A DNA stretch of 64,000 nucleotides from Phoronis australis (Eukaryota; Phoronida; Phoronidae), in assembly GCA_002633005.1 (NCBI GenBank), contig NMRA01000196.1, positions 542,824-606,823 of the forward strand, read 5' to 3'. Below are positions 46,987-57,789 of the stretch, piece by piece. Made by a program: the position numbers and the translations under genes. Every line of letters begins with the position of its first letter. The stretch's first letter is position 1. Under the pieces are notes generated by a model, which was given only the letters and a program-made list of their open reading frames with translations, was not told where the DNA came from and did not search any database.

Positions 46987-49723
46987 TTATCCAACGATTG
47001 TTGAAGGCACACTCTGCAATAAAGACAAAAAATGTTAATAACAGATGGGTAAAAGCTATCAGTATAAGACAACTTAACTTGGTGGATATTTATCGTGCTG
47101 TTCATACAACACTGATTTGTTAAACTTCCTGACTTATATACAGAGCCTAGAAAATAGTCTTCAAACTCAAAATTTAACCAATCACTCTCCAGGATTCAAG
47201 TGCAAGACTAGTCTGCAAGTTTACTTCAAGCATGCACTGCAGTGGGTCAGTTTTCCACATACTGTTTTGAATGAAGTTTTAATCCTGGATTCGCGACATT
47301 CAAAACAATTTTTTTCTATACAACTTTAATACAAAACATGCACATGGTCACCTATCATGCTAACACAATCTAGAAAAAACCGTGCATATGACAAAACTTA
47401 ATGTGTTAATAAAAGTTGGACTTCAGGCTAACCAGGTATCGTATTGTGTAACTTTTTAGTTCAAGTTCTATGACAAATTAATTAAAATTTTTATCAAATG
47501 ATGAAACTGTTGGCAACTGCAATAAACTACAATTCCCATTATTTTTATGAACTTTTCATTGTTTAATTCGTTAATCTGATAAGAAAAGGCACAACTCTAC
47601 ATAATGAGCAGAGCTAGTAAGTTGTATTCTAACTAGCTCTCTCCAGCCAGCACAGAACTTGTTACTAATGCTTCATGGACATTTAGCCGGCACAACCAGG
47701 GATAGAACTGAAAGTTTAATCTCGCATGTATACTTCCGCATGTACTTTTTGAAACTTATAGCAAAACCAAGAAGCTTTACATTGACTTGACCAAATGGCT
47801 ACAAGAATCAGTGAGCTTGTTAAAGATTATAAGCCCATTGGCTAAACCAAGGACATATTTCATATTGTTTCAAATTAAAACCCTGATAGCACTATTTTTA
47901 ACTCAACAATGAAACATATGAAGCTCTACCTGCCACGTCGATGTAAACAGCCCAATACCACACCTGGGTGATTGGTTCGATGCAAATGTTTGTATGTCTA
48001 GTTCTACCAAGTACTCCGCCAAGTTAATAGAGACCTGAAAAAATGAGATATTAGCAAACATAACAGTATGTGATAGCTTCTTAAGAATCCAGACATAACC
48101 CATTTACAGGGAATGTTCTCATGTAAAGGGGTGGTGGGGGTCCAGGATTTTGAGTTGGGGGGTTAGGGCAGAGTAGGGTTTTGCCCATCAGACATTCACC
48201 CCCTGCCCCCCCCCCAACTGCCAATTGATCTTGTAGCTTTTTAGGGGGCTGGGGCCATGGCCCCTTAGCTGTCCTCTGAATCCACCATTGAAGATACTGG
48301 CATGGTCTTCACGAGAAGTCTTACTTAACCATAATAGTTTACAGTAAAAATAAAATTATTATCTCATGTACTACAGTAAACATAAAAATACTATATCCTG
48401 TACTCCTACCAATCACTTTACTGGCTGACATATTTGCAAAGATATTAAATTGAGGTTGCAAGCAAATTTCTTGAGGGAAAAGAATATGCCCCTACAGACA
48501 TGAGAAGATCATTCTAGTAAGTCTATATTCAACTCAACTCAACTCCTAGGTAAAGTTGTACCCAGATTAACTATCACTTTCACCATAACACTGAAATATT
48601 TGATTTCAATAAAAGCAGTCGACCTCGAATTGAATGTGAAAATTTTAAGTCTGCATATGCAAACTTTTGCAACATTCTAGTAATATTCCACAATCCGGTA
48701 AAAATTCGAAAGCACATACTCAATCCCAAAGTCAAATCACACAGCTTTTCCTTATTTGCATTGAATTATTTGGTGCATTTAGATAGGAATTATGCAAGTT
48801 TCACTGTGCTTAACAATAGTTAACATGTTGACTGGTGAGAGTTCACTTGGGTACATTGTGACCTATGCCGGGAGGTATTACAGATAGGGTACTAGTAGTG
48901 GGATCGGGATGTCCTTTCGCATTCAATAACCTAGATCCTCCCGGCAAACCTGAGCAAATCAGTCAAAATAGGCAATACAATAGTTACATTGGTTATTCTT
49001 AATTTTGAGAGCCAGGCACATGCGCGCACCCAGGGGAGGCTCGAACGAGCACCCCCCCACCCCCACTTGCCGAAGTGAGCATGAAAAGGTCAGCCTCCAC
49101 TAAAAAGCTGTAATTCAGGAATGCACAGTGCACAGCTCTGAACATACCACGTTTTTTTAGTAAATGGTCAACATGCCCAAAAATTTGAGCACCCCCCATA
49201 TTTTAGGATTGGTGCGTGGATGAGGCAAGTGAACCTTGCAAATTATTGACCTGTAGTGATATGAGATTTCAAAATCAGGAGCTTCCAAGAATTACTACGA
49301 ACATAGACATAAGCACACACAACCAATGCCAATATACCCAACTTGGGAAATGATTACACTTTGCCTTGGTAGTCCCCCCCCCCTTGCATTGATCACACTG
49401 ACACAACCTCAGAAGACAGAAATATAATAAAGTAATAGCCTGATGTGAACGTTATGGCTTCCTCTGATGGACCTCCAGAAGTATATTACGCGTTAGAAGT
49501 TTAGATAATTCACACACAGAATGAGTCTATGTCGGTATGTGACAGCGTGACTCGTGAGTGGCTGACAAGACAATAACAACTGAACTTGTCTTAACACGTT
49601 CGTTGGAAATCACAGCACTGATTGTGGCCAATCGATTTTAGAACGCTCTCTGGCACTAACCTGACTTCCAAAACTTCTGAAATGTCTCCTTGCTGGCTCT
49701 GCTCGTAGTAATATAAACTTCAT
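46987..49723 (-). CDS. Small three-exon gene, possible mitochondrial protein
   Basis: Exon 1 (49723-49661) reads MKFILLRAEPARRHFRSFGS then Q, ending CAG|GTTAGT. Exon 2 (48034-47930) follows TTTTTTCAG, reads VSINLAEYLVELDIQTF.., and ends TGGCAG|GTAGAG. Exon 3 starts at 47013 after TTTATTGCAG and ends SVPSTIVG with TAA at 46987. All three junctions are phase 0, and the model gives 64 residues. The Arg-rich, acid-poor N-terminus with HFRSFGSQ looks like a mitochondrial presequence. I do not recognise the protein; another last exon is possible. The gene lies wholly between the two AACTTAAGTT arrays. Confidence 0.42.
48128..48292. repeat. G/C-run repeat with hAT-like end
   Basis: Runs of G then C (GGGGTGGTGGGGGTCC, CCCCCTGCCCCCCCCCC) end at CTCTGAATCCACCATTG, a degenerate relative of the GATCCGCCACTG terminus. 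It is likely a decayed small MITE. Confidence 0.35.
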
Positions 49724-50279
49724 TGTCGCGGGCTAGCCAACACACAGCTTTTTCTTCGAAGTTGACTATCGGTTATGAAATTCAAACTGTTCACTTTCGG
49801 TGGAAACTGCCTTACGAATACAACTCAACACAAAGGAAACTTGCACAATAAATACGTTTTTTTAAGAATTGCACGAGTTCCATTGATTACATTGTACTGA
49901 CCAGGTCAGTGTCTCAGGGGATTAACGTTGGGTGCATTCTTACTGCTGTTGGTCACCGGATGTTCGTCTACATTTAAATTCACAAAGACGTGCCGTAATG
50001 ATTACATAACTGCACTAATTCTGTACTGACCAGGTTGACTTCGTCGTTTTATGGTTTGTATCTATATAAATGTTAAGGAAACATTCGGGCAACATTTTTT
50101 TGAGATGATCGGATTTGCATGAGCAAACAATAATTTTTGTTGTAAAATAATGGGAAAATTTTCGAACCAAAAATTAAATATCTCACAATATTCAAATTTT
50201 AAAAACTTGAAACTTGTAAATTTTCATCACATAGAAACCTTAGAGTTTTAATAAAATTCAAGTTTTCCACAAATGAAAA

Positions 50280-50693
50280 TAACAGTTTTCTGAAAAACTT
50301 AAGAAGTCAGGAAAACTTAAGTTTTTAAAATTACAAAAACTTAAGTTTTGTGATAAACTTAAGTTATCAAAAAAACTTAAGTTTTGTTAGTTCAAAAAAA
50401 CTTAAGTTTTCATGAAAACTTAAGTTATTACTTGAAACTTAAGTTTATTTTTGAAAACTTAAGTTTTACACTTGAAAAAACTTAAGTTTTCTGAAAAACT
50501 TAAGTTTTCTGAAAAACTTAACATTGTGCTGAAAAACTTAAGTTTCTGGCGAAAAACTTAAGTTTTAAAAACTTAAGTTTCTTTTAATTCGGAAGAACTT
50601 AAGTTTTTCCTCTAAAACTTAAGTTATTTTCCAAAAACTTAAGTTTTTTCGCCAAAAACTTAAGTTTTCAGCGAAAAACTTAAGTTCATTTTT
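50280..50693. repeat. Right AACTTAAGTT palindrome array
   Basis: About twenty AACTTAAGTT units, inverted relative to the left array as judged from the shared outer edge CATTTTTGTAAGGG. The units near the outer edge are the best preserved. Confidence 0.85.
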
Positions 50694-50700
50694 GTAAGGG

Positions 50701-52307
50701 AACGTAAAGAAAGTAGGGGGGAGGGTGGGTATTGGCTTAAATGGCAGAAATGGTATGGCTCAAAATTCTTGGGTAGACATGAATATACCGTATACTTATG
50801 TCTGAGAGTGAGAATTGGCAGAAATTGCGTCAGCGAATCTTTATCGCTCAAGATTCTTGGGTAGATATGCAGATGCCGAGACATCACATAAGCCGAAGGT
50901 GATTTGTATGTCATTTTGGCAAATTGCGGTTACTTTTGGCACTAAATCAAAAAATTGACCATGAAGTTATGAATTAATGACTTGTGAAAATATAAGGCAA
51001 CGGTTGTTTTTGTCAGGACCTCTGAATTTTCGACACTTTTTTGTTGAAACAAGCGATCGACAACGCAAAGATAGCGATCGGGAACTCGAATTTGTGTTGG
51101 TGCAATCGGAAACACATTGTGTTGTGTCGAACAATAATGAACTTTTTACTTATAGAACGTAAGTGTGGTGCAATGAATTAATCATATTTCGCGTCATATG
51201 TCAAAACTAAACAATAGCGTAGCGCATTATCAGTAAATCGCCATTCGAGCACTATATGTACATCAAGCATATTATTTTAGCTATAGATAATTTCACAAAT
51301 GAATTTTTGTTCATTTCATGAAACAAGTTCACTGTTATTGTGAGGCGAGCTTCAACAAATATGTTACCCACGGCGTGAAGGTACACCCTACCTGGATTTT
51401 GAATGCAGACATCTACTTTTAGACGAAACTACTGGGAACAAGGAGATCTAAACTAAAACTCCCCCAGGAGTTGATCCACGTGGCATGTCAGCCAGGGGTA
51501 AACAAATTGTTGCGGCAGATGAAGGCGAGTGTCCAATCTTATTGCAAATTTGTGACTGCAAAAGGAAAAAATACAAATAGCCAGTGAAGTCAAAGGATGA
51601 CGATGCCCTTGCCCATGGGAAGAGATAGGGGAGTGCGACAACACCATTCATGAGATGGTTAAAAATCCCGTTCATGAACGTCTAGAATTTAAAAAATGCC
51701 ATAAGTTGTGTAAACTGTTGTGCTGATAAAACGGGTGGGATTTTGCTTGATGATTTACTGATGATATCGATACAGAGATGAACTGATTAAATTGTGGCAC
51801 CCGTGTGCCTTGAATGTACGTTGCGTTTGACTCTTATGTTTTGTAGTCTTGGTCTTAAGTTCAACGTACATCTTCAGTTCATGATCTCCAGTTGAATGTG
51901 ACATTGAAAAAGACCGAGACTGTTATAATACATGTACTATATTGTTATTCTCTCAAAACGTAGTGAACATGTTGTATTTAACGTCAACTACACTGTAGTG
52001 AAGGAAAGCACACAGGAAATCAACACCACTGTTGTAGCATTTCTTTTATAATATTAATCTTTTATTGCACATGCCTCACAATTGATCATATAAGAGTACA
52101 TAAAATATTTCACTGATAGAACACTGAATCGACTTGGTTCCTGTGCAACATGTTTCATGTTGTGTTTTCCTTTATCGGTAAAAAATTCTTGACGCATTCA
52201 ACGCCTCAGGGCTGGCAAAGGTCGTCCTTGCTGTAGTGTCACTCTGTTTTATTCCCATATGGTCATACATGTACTAAATCGATTACTTTGTTCCTGAACG
52301 AAGCTCC

Positions 52308-52310
<3 letters not shown>
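50701..52310. other. No gene seen
   Basis: Unique-looking AT-rich DNA with short random ORFs. Confidence 0.35.

Positions 52311-52360
<50 letters not shown>
52311..52360 (+). repeat. (AC)25 microsatellite
   Basis: 50 bases of uninterrupted AC dinucleotide. Confidence 0.98.
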
Positions 52361-52362
<2 letters not shown>

Positions 52363-52754
52363 CTTTGTGTCATGCAGCAGCTGCATAAATCTGTTTGAAG
52401 GCGTGTACTTTAACACCCTGAAGGACTTGTCGTGTGGCTACAGACCAACTGAAAAAAATCAAACGCATTATGTTTGTTTGGAGAAATCTCAAAAAGAAAT
52501 CATGAAACAAACGATGAAATATAGTTAATAACCAACCATCAACTAATTCAGAGTCCGTATTATTCTAAAATTATTGACATAATACCGTAACTTGAACGAC
52601 TATTAAAGTCCTTGTCTCACGCGTTGTTAACCCTTATTACATGGTTAGAAGATGTTATAAGGATCCAAGAAGTACCTACCCCATAACTAATACACGATCC
52701 GTACTCGAAAACAGTTTAAATGAACGCGCCACTCACGATTCGCACCCGAAGAAA

Positions 52755-53131
52755 NNNNNNNNNNNNNNNNNNNNNNNNNNNNNNNNNNNNNNNNNNNNNN
52801 NNNNNNNNNNNNNNNNNNNNNNNNNNNNNNNNNNNNNNNNNNNNNNNNNNNNNNNNNNNNNNNNNNNNNNNNNNNNNNNNNNNNNNNNNNNNNNNNNNNN
52901 NNNNNNNNNNNNNNNNNNNNNNNNNNNNNNNNNNNNNNNNNNNNNNNNNNNNNNNNNNNNNNNNNNNNNNNNNNNNNNNNNNNNNNNNNNNNNNNNNNNN
53001 NNNNNNNNNNNNNNNNNNNNNNNNNNNNNNNNNNNNNNNNNNNNNNNNNNNNNNNNNNNNNNNNNNNNNNNNNNNNNNNNNNNNNNNNNNNNNNNNNNNN
53101 NNNNNNNNNNNNNNNNNNNNNNNNNNNNNNN
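52755..53131. other. Assembly gap of 377 N
   Basis: A run of undetermined bases; ORFs crossing it are meaningless. Confidence 1.
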
Positions 53132-54336
53132 GCTGAAATTTGGTGAACACTGTTGAATCGTGCAGAATAGTAAGTAAAGATATGTCTAACTAAATTTCAC
53201 CGTAATTTGTTGGCGAAAACAATTTACACAAAGTTTTAAACTCGTAACTTATCCCGCTGTCCTCCAATATGGCCGACGCGATCCAAACAAAGTGACCCAA
53301 ATTTCGCCACAAAACTTGCAATAACTTTACACTGCTTGCCCCGATTTTGATACTTTTTCGATTTTTACTGAGTAGAATGTACTACCTTTCCGATAATAGT
53401 AAAGTACTTTTTCAAAACGAGGAAAAAATAAAACCGAAAAAAAACTGGTTCGACCCATATTGGTTCTTAGGTTCGACCGGCCTACGTAAGGATCTAAACA
53501 CCAATGCTATTTTAACATGCTAAGTACGCGTAACATTCCAAAAAATCAACGACCACTAACTACAAACTATAAATACACTACATATGCAAACGAATCACGA
53601 TATATTACTAATAAAACAAAATAATGAAGACTTTTCGAGCAAGCCATAGCACATTCAGTTACAGGGAAAAAATGGCGGCGTTCAGGACAAGTTCCTGAAC
53701 TGATGAGCCGGAAATGTGGGTACGGAAATAATCGATGACAACCGGTAATCATACGCTCAGAGAGAAGGGTCAAATACTGTTAAAAAATCGCTTTTGGCAA
53801 GAAAGGCGAAAAGAATATAAAGAAAGGGTGTCGAAAATAAGAATTTATGTAGTAAGTATTTTCGGATATTAGAACCAAATGGGCAGTCTGCAACAAGGAC
53901 TTTAAGGCCAAGGCAGAGAAAAAAGTGCGTTCAAGATCGCTTATTTGGGTTCACCATCGCCATAGAGAATTAACGACATCGTTCCCGATCGCCATCTCAG
54001 AGAAGGACCTGCCTGTATTGGTAAATATCTCGAATTGTTTCACAAATCATAACTAACAAAGGTGTCATCACGGACGATTAAAGTGTAAACGTCACACGTC
54101 TCTAATTAGGAACCATGGAAGTGCAAATGACAAGTAGAAATTGTCGATTTTACGGGGCGCAAGGCATTTTACCGAAAGCCGTTGCTTTCTGAGCTCCTTA
54201 TTTTCAAAAATAAACAAAAACCAAGTATTATTTCAGATTCACAGCAAAGGCTACACTCTGACGCTTTTCTTTGTGTTGCATACATGTACGTACCAAAGTA
54301 GCCTCTATTTAAGAAGAAAATGAAACTTAAACTCAC
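53132..54336. other. No gene seen
   Basis: Short ORFs only. This stretch would be intron or later exons if the 54361 start is real. Confidence 0.3.
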
Positions 54337-54361
54337 CGGGTACGTCATTGTCGTCTGCCAT
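54337..54361 (-). CDS. Candidate first exon MADDNDVP
   Basis: Minus strand CCAAACATGGCAGACGACAA opens eight codons (MADDNDVP) and meets a strong GTGAGT donor at 54336 in phase 1. The upstream minus strand is GC-richer with CGAGAAAG-type words, as at a promoter. Later exons would lie at lower coordinates, possibly in or past the gap. Short, so uncertain. Confidence 0.3.
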
Positions 54362-54627
54362 GTTTGGTGCAAGGTCTCGTTCTCGGTCGCTTTCCGGGCT
54401 TTCTCGATCGCGGGTTGGCCGGGGTGTAGAAAGTAGCACTAAGAGACCTAAATTAACATCTGCTAACCACAACAAATCAAACAACAAATGGAGCACTTAG
54501 GATAAATTTGGACACATATACAATCATTCCCAAACCTGACTGCAGTTCCTGTTCATTGATCGGTTCTGGCATATTAAATCAACATTATCCTCAATTCTCT
54601 TCGAGAATGGTTTTACACCATCAACGG

Positions 54628-55990
54628 TCAAAACATGGCCCACGTTACTAACTTGGGGTTGACTAATCTTAGTTTTAATTTCATTTTAATCATGGGTTTT
54701 CTGGCTATCTCAAGTACAAACATGAGCTGTTCATCATGCTCTTGGGGTGTTTTGAAGTGAATCGGAATATCCTCCATCAAAATAATTATCCAATCCTGAA
54801 ATATGACCACAGGTTTTTTGCCCTTTCATCAATTTCTGAGGACCTTTCTAAGCCCATGGTTAGTCTAAGACGCCTGTATCGCACAAACGGGACATTAAAA
54901 GTTGTGTAGTAAGAACTTTGCTCACTCAGCCTGATATGATGATAATCCATGTTTGCATCAAGTACACTGAAAACTCCCATGTAATCTGGTTACATTGTCA
55001 TCAATTGAACTCACCAGGTGCTGTTCCCGCAAAATAGCATTATTTTCGGTAGAAGGACCATTTCAAAACCTGTCTCTATTATTGCGTTTCCGAACATATA
55101 CTAATGATGGCACCCATAGTTTTGACTCAGTGACTTCCGTGATAATGACACACCTTTCTAGATGGTCTAGTTCTTTATTACCTGCTCTCTGATAGCAGCT
55201 GGAACTGGTCTGGAAGGGTGAACTACATCACTGTATTCTCTGATAAAGGAATCTTGATTTGCATTTCGCTTCTGAGATTCGACTACAAACTGTCTATGGA
55301 CTACAATTCATTTCACAGTGCCATTACGTCCTGACCAATCTGATTGATTCCTGTTGTCCAATATAAGACGCTTTAGCATGTGTCTTTGACTCTTATAAAC
55401 AGCCGGCAGTATAACTTTACCACAGTTTCCCATGAATACCAATAATCTTATCATTACTTTTGTTTCAACAGATGCTCGCTACCTATCCTTCTCAGTGTGG
55501 CTAGTGACAACACCTTTCCATCTGCAAAAATATCCATAGGTGTTACTTACCGACTTGTATTGTGATTTTCCAATTATCAGAACTAGTGCATGTATAATTT
55601 TAATTTATACCCAACACATCTTTAATACTGCATTGCTCCATCACATTTGTAGCCATGTGGTCGTCCTCAGTTCTGCGTTCATTTGTGTGTCCTCCTCGGT
55701 GATTGCGGTTGTGATTTCGACCACGATTTTCTCTGAAGTTGTGATGCCCTTGAGATTGTCTTCTTCTCTGCTGAGGATGCTGTTCTTGAAGTCTAGATCT
55801 CTGCAGAAAAGCCTGTTTTCCTCGGCAAGTTTGCAAAATGGCCAAAACTAGCACAAGCTTGACATGTTTTGCTTCTGACAGGACAGCCGTCCTCGAAATG
55901 TGTTCCCGTGCATTAGCTAAAAAAATCTTGTGCTTTGTGTGACAAACATTGTCCTCAGCCGATAATTTGTTTAGATGCTGTTGAGACAGT
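54628..55990 (-). pseudogene. Ty3/Gypsy retrotransposon remnant (gag zinc knuckle to reverse transcriptase)
   Basis: From right to left: a zinc-knuckle-like CQACASFGHFANL (about 55880-55830, last Cys changed to Pro); a segment near 55240-55190 reading DVVHPSRPVPAAIREQ, the region just before the RT; FSVLDANMDYHHIRL and YYTTFNVPFVRYRRLRL (54980-54840), the RT fingers and palm; then TPQEHDEQLMFVLEIARK (about 54760-54700). Frames change repeatedly and the catalytic (Y/F)xDD block is unrecognisable, so it is inactive. No LTRs were found on either side. Confidence 0.7.
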
Positions 55991-56261
55991 TCTCTGGCGA
56001 GACAAATTTTAATTACCTTCTCCTAGAGGAAGTCATCTACTTCTCAGTCTTGAAAGTTCAATTTGGTACGACTGTCACGGACACCATTGTCAATTCCGTC
56101 ACAAATAAATGTGTCCTCTATGTCACAGTGGCCACGTGCCTTTGCACGATGATTAAGATTCGCTAAAAAGCCATGAGTGACTCACCGCCCTTCTTGTTAC
56201 GTTTCTAAAAATATCGTCTGCGAATATTTCTTATTGCATTTCTTATGGACATCATTAAAAC

Positions 56262-57353
56262 AGATTGTTATAAAACCCCCTTGACCCCACACCTCACTAA
56301 TCCCTCGACCCACCACCCCCTCAACCCATGACGAACGACCTCCTCGACCCAAGACCTGCAACCCCCTCGACCCAGTCTATACAAGCTCGACTCGATCTGA
56401 ACATAGAACATTGACTTGCAGGACCAATGAGTTGGGCCGTGAGCACGGCTAGCTTTTCCCTGTTTTTTTGCAATTAAGAGAGTCGATTCGGCAAGTTTGA
56501 AAGCCGAAAACAGAAAAAAAAACAACGCAGCCAACTCAAATCAAAGACCTACATGTACCAACGTTAAAAATGTTCCCGGTACAGTGTAATCATCTCATCT
56601 TCTCTTCAGTGAATGGCAGATTCAACCTTTTTTGCGGAGAGTGCAAGGAACCGACAAAACTGTAATTTCATACGTAAATACAGTTTGAAAAAAACAAACT
56701 GTTAACGTAGGTAAAAGTATTTCAATGTTTTTGGAGTACATTGTTAACGAGTATACAGCAGAAAGCAAATAATAAAATGTAAAATTATGTACATTCATGT
56801 TAACGCACTCTCTTCCTAGGTTTAGTAGAACTGGGGTCTGTTCCAAGAGACTGACTCGAATTAATTTTTTACTTAAGTCTAAGTTTTGTCTTAACTTCCA
56901 AACTTTGTTACTTCCACATTTGGTAAGTTAGTCAAAATTAAGACAAAACTTAGGTCAAACCCTTAAGTCAAACTTCAGATCTCTTTCTTGAATTAGTTTT
57001 GAGACAGATTTAACTTTTATTTTAAAATTTACTAAAATTTAAGGTTTGTCTTAGCTAAGTCAGTTTTGTTGAAACGGACCCCTGGACCATTGGTAGCCGC
57101 TCGTAGTATCATTTCCGTGGCAACAATAGCGTGCTCACAATATACTATTTCAGATCACGTTGTCACACCACTTTCTGTTTTTAATCACCAAACTTGAGTC
57201 AGAGCAGACTTGCTTGTATGTCTTATGGGAAAGTTACTCAGCTACATAATAAGATCGTGAAATATGTAAAAAGCGCAAAAATACCTCTGTTGCCACAGTC
57301 GTGGGTCGAAGGGCATGGGGGTTGGGGGGTTCGAGGGTTTTTTAGAACAATCC
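56262..57353. mobile_element. Non-autonomous Mutator-like element, copy 2
   Basis: The left end AGATTGTTATAAAACCCCC and right end TTAGAACAATCC match copy 1 at 7341-8413. The flanks CATTAAAAC and CAACAAAAC are a 9-bp duplication with two changes. The CCCTCGACCC minisatellite lies inside the left end and GGGTCGAAGG units inside the right. The interior is the inverse of copy 1 and is interrupted by a MITE at 56834-57083. Confidence 0.68.
56834..57083. mobile_element. MITE nested in Mutator-like copy 2
   Basis: GGGGTCTGTTCCAAGAGACT and GACT at the left are mirrored by AGTCAGTTTTGTTGAAACGG and ACCCC at the right. The interior is rich in AAGTC/GACTTAA and AAACTTA words that fold back on each other. 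Target duplication unclear. Confidence 0.6.
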
Positions 57354-57789
57354 CAACAAAACATGACATTACCGGATCTAATTTTACTGTTTTCTTTCGG
57401 CTAGAGACCAAACCTGTTATACAAATTGGCGATCCCAAAAAGGTGCAGACAGACGTTAATCTTGTTCACGTATTTTTGAGTCCGCTTGCGACCAGGTAAA
57501 TGTCAAATCTCTCGCCGCTGGCTCCAAGTTTCTCTTTTTTGTCAGATTCGAGTTGCAGAAACGGTTCTGGCGGGCTCAAGTCTAGCTTAGATGCCACTTT
57601 ATTTAGGAACAACCAACTCTTGTCATCTTGTAATGTCGTGTGGAGAGAGGAGTGAGGAAGACGATCTTACACGAACACTACTTTATTGCGGACTGTCTAA
57701 CTACTGTACAGCAACATGTTTGCTCGTACATGTATGCATATGAGTCACATTTCGCAGAACTGTTTGGCAATGCCCAGCGTGAGTTAAAA

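Larger units (their letters stand above)
44979..50700. mobile_element. Putative 5.7-kb foldback-like element with AACTTAAGTT-array ends
   Basis: The outer left edge reads CCCTTACAAAAAGGAACTTAAG. The outer right edge, inverted, reads CCCTTACAAAAATGAACTTAAG. Each edge leads into about 420 bases of repeated AACTTAAGTT palindromes that decay inward. The layout matches foldback-type transposons whose inverted ends are tandem arrays (Drosophila FB, sea urchin TU). No target duplication is evident and no transposase lies inside. The unit instead encloses a probable small gene (46987-49723) and a MITE (46328-46808). Confidence 0.5.

Noticed and set aside
52641-53156. Long ORFs on both strands across the gap
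   Set aside because: They consist of undetermined bases; the open frame is an artefact of the Ns.
54628-55990. Intact retroelement
   Set aside because: Frames shift repeatedly, the catalytic block is lost and no LTRs are visible.
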